Source: Chromobacterium haemolyticum (GTDB lineage Bacteria > Pseudomonadota > Gammaproteobacteria > Burkholderiales > Chromobacteriaceae). Taken from it: a DNA stretch of 61,319 nucleotides. Below the pieces are notes generated by a model. It did not search any database, had not been told where the DNA came from, and was given only the letters and a program-made list of their open reading frames with translations. How positions within the stretch are numbered: the first letter of the stretch is position 1; every line of letters starts with the position of its first letter. The stretch is taken from positions 1-61,319 of the forward strand of contig NZ_MUKU01000030.1 in NCBI RefSeq assembly GCF_002081825.1, written 5' to 3'. The position numbers were made by a program, and so were the translations under genes. This document shows positions 38,524 to 47,044 of the stretch, piece after piece.

Positions 38524-39651
38524 ATGGATTTCCTGCCCTTCACCCGCCCGGACATCGACGAAGCCACCATCGCCGCCGTCGGCGAGGTGCTGCGTTCCGG
38601 CTGGATCACCACCGGTCCCAAATCCCGTCAACTGGAAGCCGAGCTGTCCGCCCATGTCGGCGGCCGTCCGGTACGAGTGGTGGCATCCGCCACCGCCGCG
38701 CTGGAAATGGCCTTGCAAGTGGCCGGCGTCGGCCCCGGCGACGAGGTGATTACCTGCCCGCTGAGCTGGGTGGCCACCGCCAACGTGATTCTGAAAGTGG
38801 GCGCCAAACCGGTATTCGTCGACGCCGACCGCGCCAGCCGCAACATCGACCTGAACTTGGCGGAAGCGGCGATCACCCCGCGCACCCGCGCCATCATCCC
38901 GGTGGACCTGGCCGGCCTGCCGGTGGACCGCGACCGCCTCTACGACATCGCCAAGCGCCATCGGCTGCGCGTGATCGAGGACGCCGCCCAGTCCATGGGC
39001 GCCAACTGGTGCGGCCGCCGCATCGGCAGCTTTGGCGATTTGGTGTCCTTCAGCTTCCACGCCAACAAGAACATGACCAGCGGCGAAGGCGGCTGCCTGG
39101 TGCTGAACGACGAGGACGAAGCCCGTCTGTTCGAGAAGCTTCGGCTACAGGGCGTGACCCGCCACGCCGACGGCGGCATGGACGTGGACGTGCTGGGCGG
39201 CAAGGCCAATATGACCGATATCGCCGCCGCCATCGGCCTGGGCCAGTTGCCGCGGCTGGAGGGGTTCAACGCCCGCCGCCGCGAGCTGGCGGCGCTGTAT
39301 TTCCGCCATTTCGACCGCCAGCTGGGCTGCGAGCTGCCGCTAGAGGACATGGCCCAGAGCAATTGGCATATGTTCCAGCCGCTGTTGCCCCTGGACCGAA
39401 TGAGCATGGACCGCGGCGAATTCATCGCCCGGATGAAAGACCTGGGCATAGGTGTGGGCGTGCACTACCCCGCCATGCATTTGTTCACCTTGTTCCGCGA
39501 GATGGGCTTCCAGCCGGGCGATTTCCCGGTGGCGGAAGACATCGGCCGCCGCACCGTCACCCTGCCGCTGTTCCCGGCCATGGCCGACGAGGACGTGGAA
39601 CGCGTGTGCGCCGCCGTGAGCGGCGTGCTGAAGCCCGTGCTGAGCGTATAA
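38524..39651 (+). CDS. arnB: UDP-4-amino-4-deoxy-L-arabinose aminotransferase
   Basis: This is a 375-residue DegT/DnrJ/EryC1-type PLP aminotransferase. The PLP lysine lies in SFHANKNMTSGEGG (near 181), with EDAAQSMGA before it and RSGWITTGP at the N-terminus. It makes UDP-Ara4N from UDP-Ara4O with glutamate. An AGAAAGG ribosome site precedes ATG 38524. Eight bases separate it from arnC. Confidence 0.95.
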   Translation: MDFLPFTRPDIDEATIAAVGEVLRSGWITTGPKSRQLEAELSAHVGGRPVRVVASATAALEMALQVAGVGPGDEVITCPLSWVATANVILKVGAKPVFVDADRASRNIDLNLAEAAITPRTRAIIPVDLAGLPVDRDRLYDIAKRHRLRVIEDAAQSMGANWCGRRIGSFGDLVSFSFHANKNMTSGEGGCLVLNDEDEARLFEKLRLQGVTRHADGGMDVDVLGGKANMTDIAAAIGLGQLPRLEGFNARRRELAALYFRHFDRQLGCELPLEDMAQSNWHMFQPLLPLDRMSMDRGEFIARMKDLGIGVGVHYPAMHLFTLFREMGFQPGDFPVAEDIGRRTVTLPLFPAMADEDVERVCAAVSGVLKPVLSV

Positions 39652-39658
39652 AACATCT

Positions 39659-40606
39659 ATGAAAAGCGTAATCGATCTTTCCGTCGTCATCCCGGTATAC
39701 AACGAGCAGGACGTGCTGCCGGCGCTGTTCGACCGCCTCTACCCCGCGCTGGACGCGCTGGGCGTGCGTTATGAAATCGTCTTCGTCAACGACGGCAGCC
39801 GCGATAAAAGCCCTGCCATGCTCGCCGCGCAGTTCGACCTGCGCCCAGACGTGACCCGAGTGGTGCTGTTCAACGGCAACTTCGGCCAGCACCGCGCCAT
39901 TCTGGCCGGCTTCGAATACAGCCGCGGCGATCGGGTGGTGACGCTGGACGCCGACCTGCAAAACCCGCCGGAGGACATCAAGCTGCTGCTGGCGGAAATG
40001 GACAAGGGCCACGACTACGTCGGCTCCATCCGCCGCCAGCGCAACGACAGCCTGTGGCGCCACCTGGCCAGCCGCGCGATGAACCGCCTGCGCGAAAAGC
40101 TGACCCGCATCAAGATGACCGATCAGGGTTGCATGATGCGCGCCTACAGCCGCCGCATCATCGACACCATCAATCAGTGCAACGAGCTGCACACCTTCAT
40201 CCCGGCGCTGGCCTATCAGTTCGCGCAGAACCCGACCGAAGTCACCGTCGGCCATGAAGAGCGCTTCGCCGGCGAATCCAAGTACTCGCTGTACAGCCTG
40301 ATCCGCCTGAACTTCGACCTGATGACCGGGTTCTCCATCGTGCCCCTGCAGCTGTTCTCGCTGCTGGGCATGCTGGTCTCCGCCGGCTCCGGCGTGCTGG
40401 TGGTCTACCTGGTGCTGCGGCGCTTCATCGTCGGCCCGGAAGTGGGCGGATTGTTCACCCTGTTCGCCATCGCCTTCCTGCTGATCGGCATCGCGCTGTT
40501 CGGCATCGGCCTGCTCGGCGAATACATCGGCCGCATCTACCAAGAAGTGCGGGATAGGCCGCGCTATGTGATCGGCGCGGTGCTGGAGCAAAAGGACAAA
40601 CCATGA
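39659..40606 (+). CDS. arnC: Undecaprenyl-phosphate 4-deoxy-4-formamido-L-arabinose transferase
   Basis: This is a 315-residue GT2 glycosyltransferase with a cytoplasmic catalytic domain (VVIPVYNEQDVLP, LDADLQNPPED with the DxD-type metal site, and MTDQGCMMRAYSR) and two C-terminal membrane segments. It transfers the formylated sugar to undecaprenyl phosphate. The stop codon overlaps the next start by ATGA at 40603. Confidence 0.95.
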   Translation: MKSVIDLSVVIPVYNEQDVLPALFDRLYPALDALGVRYEIVFVNDGSRDKSPAMLAAQFDLRPDVTRVVLFNGNFGQHRAILAGFEYSRGDRVVTLDADLQNPPEDIKLLLAEMDKGHDYVGSIRRQRNDSLWRHLASRAMNRLREKLTRIKMTDQGCMMRAYSRRIIDTINQCNELHTFIPALAYQFAQNPTEVTVGHEERFAGESKYSLYSLIRLNFDLMTGFSIVPLQLFSLLGMLVSAGSGVLVVYLVLRRFIVGPEVGGLFTLFAIAFLLIGIALFGIGLLGEYIGRIYQEVRDRPRYVIGAVLEQKDKP

Positions 40607-41505
40607 AAGCCGTGGTCTTCGCTTATCACAATGTCGGCGTGCGCTGCCTGAGAGCGCTGATCGGCGGCGGCGTGGATGTGGCGCTGGTGGTCACCCACCG
40701 TGACAACCCCAATGAAAACATCTGGTTCGCCAGCGTGGAGCAGGTGGCCCGCGACTACGGCATACCAGTGATCACCCCGGACGACCCGAACACGCCGGAA
40801 GTGCTGGCCCAAGTGCAAGCGGTGCGGCCGGACTTCCTGTTCTCTTTCTATTACCGTCACATGCTCAAAGCCCCGCTGCTGGAATGCCCGGCGCGCGGCG
40901 CCTTCAATATGCATGGCTCGCTGCTGCCCAAATACCGCGGCCGGGTGCCGATCAACTGGGCCATCATCCATGGCGAAACCGAAACCGGCGCCACCCTGCA
41001 CGTGATGAACGTCAAGCCGGACAACGGCCCCCTCGTCGATCAGATGGCGGTGCCCATCTTGCCGGATGATAATGCCGACGAAGTGTTCGCCAAGGTCACC
41101 GTGGCCGCGGAAATGGTGCTGGCCCGCAGCCTGCCGGCGCTGCTTGCCGGCAAGGCCGAATTCCGCCAACAGGATTTGAGCCAAGGCGGCTATTTCGGCG
41201 GCCGCAAACCGGAGGATGGCCGCATTGACCCGCAAGCCGGCGCCGCCGATCTGCACAACTTCGTGCGCGCGCTGACCCACCCGTTCCCGGGCGCCTTCGC
41301 CGACATCGACGGCGGCCGGCTGGTAATCTGGAAAACCCTGCGCGCAGGCGGCCACGGTCAGCAATTGCAAACGGCCCGGCTACACTCAGAAAACGGCGCG
41401 CTGTGGCTGGACGCCGTGGACGGCGGCCGCTTGAAGGTACTATCCGCCACGCTGGACGGCGCGGCGCTGGATCCGGCGACAACACAGACGCTGACGCTGG
41501 CCTGA
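40603..41505 (+). CDS. arnA: UDP-L-Ara4N formyltransferase (stand-alone ArnA N-domain)
   Basis: This 300-residue protein matches only the N-terminal half of E. coli ArnA. It has the formyltransferase signatures NMHGSLLPKYRGRVPINWAI and HVMNVKPDNGPLVDQ, with the Asn/His/Asp catalytic set of 10-formyl-THF enzymes, and a C-terminal OB-like domain. It formylates UDP-Ara4N before transfer to lipid. In enterobacteria this domain is fused to the decarboxylase as one protein of about 660 residues; here a stop at 41505 and a new ribosome site separate the two. The reading frames are clean, so this is a true split rather than damage. Confidence 0.93.
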   Translation: MKAVVFAYHNVGVRCLRALIGGGVDVALVVTHRDNPNENIWFASVEQVARDYGIPVITPDDPNTPEVLAQVQAVRPDFLFSFYYRHMLKAPLLECPARGAFNMHGSLLPKYRGRVPINWAIIHGETETGATLHVMNVKPDNGPLVDQMAVPILPDDNADEVFAKVTVAAEMVLARSLPALLAGKAEFRQQDLSQGGYFGGRKPEDGRIDPQAGAADLHNFVRALTHPFPGAFADIDGGRLVIWKTLRAGGHGQQLQTARLHSENGALWLDAVDGGRLKVLSATLDGAALDPATTQTLTLA

Positions 41506-41573
41506 AGCGGCGCACTCACGGAATACACATGCAAATCACAGTCCCCCTCCAGGGGACGATGAAGGAAATCTCA

Positions 41574-42617
41574 ATGAAAAAAGTACTGATCCTCGGCGTC
41601 AACGGCTTTATTGGCCACCACCTGACCAAGCGCATCATCGAAACCACCGACTGGCACATCTACGGCATGGACATGCACGATGACCGCGTGACCGAGTGGA
41701 AAGACCACCCGCGCTTCCACTTCTTCGAAGGCGATATCACCATCAACAAGGAGTGGATCGAGTACCACGTGAAGAAATGCGACGTGGTGCTGCCGCTGGT
41801 GGCCATCGCCACTCCGTCCACCTATGTGAACAACCCGCTGCGCGTGTTCGAGCTGGACTTCGAAGCCAACCTGCCCATCGTTCGCCAGTGCGTGCAGTAC
41901 AAGAAACACCTGGTGTTCCCGTCCACCTCGGAAGTCTACGGCATGTGCCATGACGAAGAGTTCGATCCGGAGAACTCCGAGTTGATCTGCGGCCCGATCA
42001 ACAAGCCGCGCTGGATCTACTCCTGCTCCAAGCAGCTGATGGACCGCGTGATCCACGCCTACGGCATGCAAGAAGGCCTGAACTACACGCTGTTCCGTCC
42101 ATTCAACTGGATCGGCGGCGGACTGGACAACATCAATACCCCGAAAGAAGGCTCCAGCCGCGTGATCACCCAGTTCCTGGGCCATATCGTGCGCGGCGAG
42201 ACCATCAAGCTGGTGGACGGCGGCCATCAAAAACGCGCCTTCACCTATGTGGACGACGGCATCAGCGCTCTGATGAAGATCATCGAGAATAAAGACGGCA
42301 AGGCCTCCGGCCAGATCTACAACATCGGCAACCCAGCCAACAACTATTCCATCCGCGAACTGTCCGCGATGATGCTGGACCTGGCCCGCGTCTACCCGGA
42401 ATACCAACTGAACGCCGACAAGGTGAAGATCGAGGAAACCACGTCCGGCGCTTACTATGGCAAGGGCTATCAGGACGTGCAAAACCGCGTGCCCAAGATC
42501 GCCAACACCATGACGGACCTGGACTGGAAGCCGAGCGTGACCATGGCCGACGCGCTGCGCGGCATTTACGACTACTACCGCGACCAAGTGGCCGCCAGCC
42601 GCGACCTGTCCGAGTAA
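41574..42617 (+). CDS. UDP-glucuronic acid decarboxylase (stand-alone ArnA C-domain)
   Basis: This 347-residue short-chain dehydrogenase/epimerase protein has the NAD motif GVNGFIGHHL at residue 8, the catalytic YxxxK in IYSCSKQLMDR and the serine/glutamate region FPSTSEVYGM. It matches the C-terminal decarboxylase of ArnA, which oxidises and decarboxylates UDP-GlcA to UDP-Ara4O. GAAGGAA precedes ATG 41574; upstream in-frame ATGs exist at 41529 and 41559 but lack better sites. Its TAA stop directly abuts a MITE. Confidence 0.93.
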   Translation: MKKVLILGVNGFIGHHLTKRIIETTDWHIYGMDMHDDRVTEWKDHPRFHFFEGDITINKEWIEYHVKKCDVVLPLVAIATPSTYVNNPLRVFELDFEANLPIVRQCVQYKKHLVFPSTSEVYGMCHDEEFDPENSELICGPINKPRWIYSCSKQLMDRVIHAYGMQEGLNYTLFRPFNWIGGGLDNINTPKEGSSRVITQFLGHIVRGETIKLVDGGHQKRAFTYVDDGISALMKIIENKDGKASGQIYNIGNPANNYSIRELSAMMLDLARVYPEYQLNADKVKIEETTSGAYYGKGYQDVQNRVPKIANTMTDLDWKPSVTMADALRGIYDYYRDQVAASRDLSE

Positions 42618-42767
42618 GAATCTGTTAGCGATCTGCTGCGCGTCGGCTGGATGGATAGAGAAGGGCGTTGAAACCGGCTTCGAAATGCTCATGTACCACG
42701 CGGATATTCCGCTTTCCCAGCCGCAACGCCTTCTCTCGCCTTAGCTCGCGAGATCGTAAACAGGCTC
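42618..42767 (+). mobile_element. MITE copy 2 (150 bp) inside the arn operon
   Basis: Left terminus GAATCTGTTAGCGATCTGCT, right terminus GCGAGATCGTAAACAGGCTC (inverted). The inside matches copy 4 (53785-53934) closely, including GGATGGATAGA and GGGCGTTGAAACCGGCTTCG. It starts on the base after the decarboxylase TAA stop and ends 13 bases before the arnD ATG. Flanks are TAA (the stop codon) and TTA. Confidence 0.85.
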
Positions 42768-42780
42768 TTAGAGATCCCCC

Positions 42781-43680
42781 ATGAGAAAACTCGCTCTTAA
42801 AATCGACGTCGACACCTGGCGCGGCACCCGCGACGGCGTGCCGCGGCTGATGCACATGCTGCAGCAGCACCACGCCAAGGCCACCTTCTTGTTCAGCCTG
42901 GGCCCGGATCACACCGGCCGCGCGATCAAACGGGTATTCCGCCCCGGCTTCCTGTCCAAGGTGTCGCGCACCTCGGTGGTGGAACACTACGGCATCCGCA
43001 CCCTGCTGTACGGCACGGTGCTGCCCGGTCCCGACATCGGCAAGCGCGAAGCCGAGCTGATGCGCGAAGTGCGCTCGCAAGGCTTCGAAGTCGGCATCCA
43101 CACTTGGGATCACATCAAGTGGCAGGACTACGTCGCAAACAAGGACGCCGCCTGGACCCGCGCGGAAATGCGCAAGGCGGCCGAACGCTTTGAACAGATC
43201 TTCGGCGAACCGGCGCGCACCCACGGCGCCGCCGGCTGGCAGATCAACGATGCGGCGCTGGCCTATGAACGCGAGCTGGGCATGCTATACGCGTCCGACG
43301 GCCGCGGTACCCACCCGTTCCAGCCAGTGGACGCCGCCGGCCAGCCGCTGGGCGTGCCGCAATTGCCCACCACGCTGCCTACACTGGACGAGTTGATAGG
43401 CCTGGACGGACTTACCGCCGACAATGTTCATCACCATATTCTGGCGCTGACGGAAGAAGCCCCGGCCACCGGTCATGTCTACACGCTGCACGCCGAACTG
43501 GAAGGCCTGCGCCTGGGCTATACCTTCGAGCATCTGCTGGTGGGCTGGAAAGCCCAAGGCTACCAATTATGCAGCTGCATCGAGCTATTCAGCAGCCTGG
43601 ACACGGCCGCGCTGCCTGCCGGCCGCGTAGTGATGGGAGAGATTCCCGGCCGCAGCGGCACGCTGGCGCTGCAAGCCTAA
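42781..43680 (+). CDS. arnD: 4-deoxy-4-formamido-L-arabinose-phosphoundecaprenol deformylase
   Basis: This is a 299-residue polysaccharide-deacetylase (NodB) fold protein. The metal-binding and catalytic motifs are LKIDVDTWRGTRDG, GIHTWDHIKWQDY and RTHGAAGWQ. It removes the formyl group from the lipid-linked sugar before flipping. It is the last arn gene and is separated from the others by a MITE, which leaves only a weak GAGA ribosome site. Its own TAA stop is followed directly by another MITE. Confidence 0.94.
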   Translation: MRKLALKIDVDTWRGTRDGVPRLMHMLQQHHAKATFLFSLGPDHTGRAIKRVFRPGFLSKVSRTSVVEHYGIRTLLYGTVLPGPDIGKREAELMREVRSQGFEVGIHTWDHIKWQDYVANKDAAWTRAEMRKAAERFEQIFGEPARTHGAAGWQINDAALAYERELGMLYASDGRGTHPFQPVDAAGQPLGVPQLPTTLPTLDELIGLDGLTADNVHHHILALTEEAPATGHVYTLHAELEGLRLGYTFEHLLVGWKAQGYQLCSCIELFSSLDTAALPAGRVVMGEIPGRSGTLALQA

Positions 43681-43820
43681 GAACCTGTTTACGATCTGCT
43701 GCGCTGCGGCGATACGGCGTTGAAACCCGCTTCGAAATGCTCATGTACCACTGGTACCTTCCGCTTCCTCAGCGGTTTTCGCCTTGTCTCGCTCTTGCTC
43801 GCGAGAGCGTAAACACGTTC
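43681..43820 (+). mobile_element. MITE copy 3 (140 bp) after arnD
   Basis: It begins GAACCTGTTTACGATCTGCT on the base after the arnD TAA stop and ends GAGCGTAAACACGTTC, followed by TTA. The inside shares GCGATACGGCGTTGAAA and TCAGCGGTTTTCGCCTTGTC with copies 5 and 6. Confidence 0.85.
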
Positions 43821-43823
43821 TTA

Positions 43824-43847
43824 GCTCGCTAGATCGTAAACACATTC
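43824..43847 (+). repeat. Solo right end of the MITE family
   Basis: GCTCGCTAGATCGTAAACAC plus ATTC repeats the right terminus of the adjacent copy, following TTA and followed by TAG. It is probably the remnant of a second insertion or of recombination between copies. Confidence 0.65.
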
Positions 43848-43912
43848 TAGGAACCAGTGCTCTATCTTTATAGGGCTGAAACGATAGCCCACTCAGCCGC
43901 CGCCCGGCTTCA

Positions 43913-46291
43913 TTACCCGGCCGGCGGGGTCTGGCTTGCCAACCGATCCAGCATCGCGCGCAGCGCGTCCATGAGTTCGTTCAAACCCTCCGCATCGCCC
44001 CGCAACAGCGTCCCTTCCAGTTCGCGCGCCAACTCCGCCAGCTCCCGCTGCTCCATGGTCAAGGCCGCGCCGTAGATCCGGTGCAGATGCTGGCTGGCCG
44101 TGGACCAATGAGCGTGCTGAACGGCCCTCACCGCCTGGCGATAATCGCGCTCATTGTGTTCGATAAACATCTCCCATAGCCCGCTGCCCTGAAGCTGCGA
44201 TCCGGCGGAGTCGGCAACAGGAACCGTTTCCGGCAGCCACATGAATAGCATGTGCTGCAGATCCCTGAGCCGCAAAGGCTTGACCAGCACCCCGTTCATG
44301 CCGCTGTCCATGCACTTTTCCCGGTGCTGATCGTCGCTGGCCGCGGAGATCGCCACGATGGGCAGGAGAACGCGCCCCTTTGCCTCCTCCCACGCGCGTA
44401 TCCGCCGCGCCGCCTCGTAACCGCTGATGTCCGGCAGGCTGCAGTCCATCAGGATCAGCCGGATATCCTGGCTTTGCTGCAGAATGAACAGGCTGTCCGT
44501 GCCTGTGCCGGCCACGATGGGGCGACAGCCCAGTTGACTCAGTTGCTCGCAAATCATCCGTTGATTGGCGGGATGGTCCTCCACCACCAGCACCCGCTGC
44601 CCTTGCCCCACCGCCTGGGGCGGGCCGGATGGTTCCGTCTCCGTCTCCTCCTTGGCCAGCGCCGGCCCCAGACGCACCGGCAACTTGATGGTAAGCGTGG
44701 TGCCGGTCTCGCCGTCGCTGTCCAGCGTGATGCGCCCCTTCATCAAGCCCACCAAGCGTTTGCAGATGGTCAACCCCAGCCCGGACCCGCCAAACTTGCG
44801 GGTGGCAACGGAATCCGCTTGCACGAAGGCGTCGAAAATAGTCTTCTGCGCCGCCAGCGGCACGCCTATGCCGGTATCGATTACCTGGCACACCAGCACG
44901 CCGCGCTTGCCGCCCGAGCGGCCGCTCTGCAGACTCGCCCGCAGCGTGACCGAACCTTTGTCGGTGAACTTGACCGCGTTGGAAATCAGATTGTGCAATA
45001 CCCGCTGCAGGTGCGAAGGATCCAGCCAGAGCGCCCGCTCCGGCAGCTCGCAGACATAACGCAGCTCCAGCCCCTTCATCCGCGCCGCCAGCGTGTACAG
45101 CTTCACCAGCCCTTCCAGGATAGAGCCGACATTGACGAAGGACGGCTCCAGGCTTTCCTGACCGGCGTCCAAGCGCGAAGCGTTGAGAATATTGTTGAGC
45201 AGTTGCAGCAGGCTGTTGGCCGCCAGATTGGACTGCAACACCAGTTCGCGCTGCTTTTCGCCCATGGGCATGGCCTGCAGCATTTCGCCGGCGGCGATGA
45301 TGGCGTTCATCGGCGTTCTGATTTCATGGCTGACCACCGCCAGGAACTCGCTCTTGGCCGCTTCGCCCATTCGCGCCTTGCGCAGCAGTTGCGTGGTAGA
45401 GCGCATCGCCAACAGCAAGACGAAGAACAGCAGCACCAGCACGGTGCCCTCTCCGGCATAGTTTCTGAACACGTTGTAGACCGACGGCCGGGCCGCCACC
45501 TGTTCTTCCCAAGCCAGGCGGGCGGCGTCGACGTCGTCGGCCGACATCTGCTCCAGGCTGCGCCGCAGGATCGCATAGAGCAGGGGCTGGCTTTTGCTGA
45601 CCCCCATCCGGTAGATCGCGTAATACCCGGGAAGCGCGCCGGAGCTGGTCAAATCGGGAAAACGATAATTCAACAGAAAGCGGGCGTAGCTTTCCGGCAC
45701 CAGGCCAACATCCGCGCGCCGGTCCCGGATCGCCCTCAAGGCCTGAGTCGGCGTTTCCACCACAAGCAGGTCCAGATTGGCCTGGTCTCCCAGCAGCCAG
45801 GAACGGGAGTTGTCGTTGAAGATGAAAGCGAGCTTGCGCCCGTGCAGCTTGTCGTGGTCGAACACCACCGGGTGGTCGCGACGCGTGATCGCCATCAAGG
45901 GCTGCGAGGAATACGGTTGGGTGAAGTAGTAGTCCTTGTTCAGGTTCAATTCGCCTATCGCGTCCTGATTGATGCTGGCCAGCATCATCGCCCGTCCGCC
46001 GCGACTGGCCTCGATCAGGCTCTGCGCCGAATGCACTTGCACGATGTTGAATTGCAAGCCGCTTTTCTTGCCCACGTACTGCAGAAAGAAAGCCTCAACA
46101 CCCTTGTACTGGATATTGCTGTTCTTGCGATTGGGCGCCAGCTTGGACCTGAGTACGTACACATCCACTACCGGATGCCGGCCTACCCACTCCGCCTCTT
46201 CCCGGCTCAACTGGATTTTGCTGCCCTGATCCGCGCAAGCGGACAAGAGCGCGCACAGGACGATCAGGCAGCCCAAATGTCGAAGTCGCAC
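43913..46291 (-). CDS. BvgS/RocS-type hybrid sensor histidine kinase
   Basis: The 792-residue sensor has an N-terminal signal with lipobox LLSAC (Cys19), a periplasmic solute-binding domain (about 35-270), one membrane segment (282-297), HisKA with His322 (VVSHEIRTPMNAI), HATPase (FGGSGLGLTICKRL), a receiver domain (VLVVEDHPANQRM, phospho-acceptor Asp616 in LILMDCSLPD) and a C-terminal Hpt domain (His737 in HLHRIYGAALTM). This His-Asp-His phosphorelay fits BvgS, EvgS and RocS. Translation starts at GTG 46291, with GGAG five bases before it and two bases after the regulator stop. It should pass phosphate to the LuxR-type regulator upstream and perhaps to the REC-EAL protein. Confidence 0.9.
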   Translation of the reverse strand: MRLRHLGCLIVLCALLSACADQGSKIQLSREEAEWVGRHPVVDVYVLRSKLAPNRKNSNIQYKGVEAFFLQYVGKKSGLQFNIVQVHSAQSLIEASRGGRAMMLASINQDAIGELNLNKDYYFTQPYSSQPLMAITRRDHPVVFDHDKLHGRKLAFIFNDNSRSWLLGDQANLDLLVVETPTQALRAIRDRRADVGLVPESYARFLLNYRFPDLTSSGALPGYYAIYRMGVSKSQPLLYAILRRSLEQMSADDVDAARLAWEEQVAARPSVYNVFRNYAGEGTVLVLLFFVLLLAMRSTTQLLRKARMGEAAKSEFLAVVSHEIRTPMNAIIAAGEMLQAMPMGEKQRELVLQSNLAANSLLQLLNNILNASRLDAGQESLEPSFVNVGSILEGLVKLYTLAARMKGLELRYVCELPERALWLDPSHLQRVLHNLISNAVKFTDKGSVTLRASLQSGRSGGKRGVLVCQVIDTGIGVPLAAQKTIFDAFVQADSVATRKFGGSGLGLTICKRLVGLMKGRITLDSDGETGTTLTIKLPVRLGPALAKEETETEPSGPPQAVGQGQRVLVVEDHPANQRMICEQLSQLGCRPIVAGTGTDSLFILQQSQDIRLILMDCSLPDISGYEAARRIRAWEEAKGRVLLPIVAISAASDDQHREKCMDSGMNGVLVKPLRLRDLQHMLFMWLPETVPVADSAGSQLQGSGLWEMFIEHNERDYRQAVRAVQHAHWSTASQHLHRIYGAALTMEQRELAELARELEGTLLRGDAEGLNELMDALRAMLDRLASQTPPAG

Positions 46292-46293
46292 CG

Positions 46294-46950
46294 CTACTCC
46301 AATTTGGAGTTCAATAAAAACAGTTCCCTGTCCGTATTGATGCCCAGTTTCTGAAAAGCCGCCTTTTTCTGGGTGCTGACCGTCTTGATGCTGCGCGAGA
46401 ACTTCTCCGCAATCTGACTGGTGCTCATGCCATCCAGGCAACAGCGCACCACCTCGCGTTCCCGCGGCGACAGGCGCGAATACGGATCCAACACCTTGCC
46501 CTCCTCCAGCTTGATGTCGCCCGACAGCAAAAGATTCATCTCGCTCATCATCTTGACCGTCAGATACACCCGTCCGGCATAAACGCTGTGAATCGCCCCC
46601 GCCAGCGCGTCCACCGGCTGCGACTTGCTGAAAAAGCCGCGGGCGCCCGCGCGCAGCATCAGGTTGACCGTTCCCACCAAGTCGACCGACGACAGCACCA
46701 GGACCTTGCACTCCGGATAACGGACATTGATGGACTGAATCAGGTTCAGTCCGTCCACTTCATTGCTGCCCAAGGAAAAATCCATCAACAGGACATCCGG
46801 CAGCTGCTTGCGGAAAACCGCCAGCAGCTGGGAGCTCTGCGCGAAACTTCCAACGATCTCGAACTCCTGATATTGCTTGAGGTTGGCTTCCAGCCCCACC
46901 CTGACCACGTCATGGTCATCCAGAATCATCAGCGATATTCTTTTTCTCAT
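46294..46950 (-). CDS. LuxR/NarL-family response regulator (BvgA/RocA-like)
   Basis: The 218-residue protein has a receiver domain (ILDDHDVVRVGLEAN; phospho-acceptor Asp57 in VLLMDFSLG; lysine in FFSKSQP) and a C-terminal LuxR HTH (RLSPREREVVRCCLDGMSTSQIAEKF, core within about 150-200). It is encoded directly ahead of the hybrid kinase, two bases apart, and should bind DNA once phosphorylated by the Hpt domain. Confidence 0.93.
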   Translation of the reverse strand: MRKRISLMILDDHDVVRVGLEANLKQYQEFEIVGSFAQSSQLLAVFRKQLPDVLLMDFSLGSNEVDGLNLIQSINVRYPECKVLVLSSVDLVGTVNLMLRAGARGFFSKSQPVDALAGAIHSVYAGRVYLTVKMMSEMNLLLSGDIKLEEGKVLDPYSRLSPREREVVRCCLDGMSTSQIAEKFSRSIKTVSTQKKAAFQKLGINTDRELFLLNSKLE

Positions 46951-47044
46951 GCCGTTCTCATTTAAAATTGACCCATCCGCTTATCGCCGCTTCCTGCGGG
47001 AATGCCTCCGCCTCCTTCCCCGCCCGGCCTCCCCGCCGCCTAGC

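Noticed and set aside
43569-43832. Small open frames running through MITE copies (also at 57346-57558 and 53630-53971)
   Set aside because: They arise from the repeat sequence itself, differ in frame between copies and have no start signals.
44252-46354. 700-codon plus-strand frame antisense to the hybrid kinase
   Set aside because: Composition of an antisense shadow; the minus-strand kinase has complete domain motifs.
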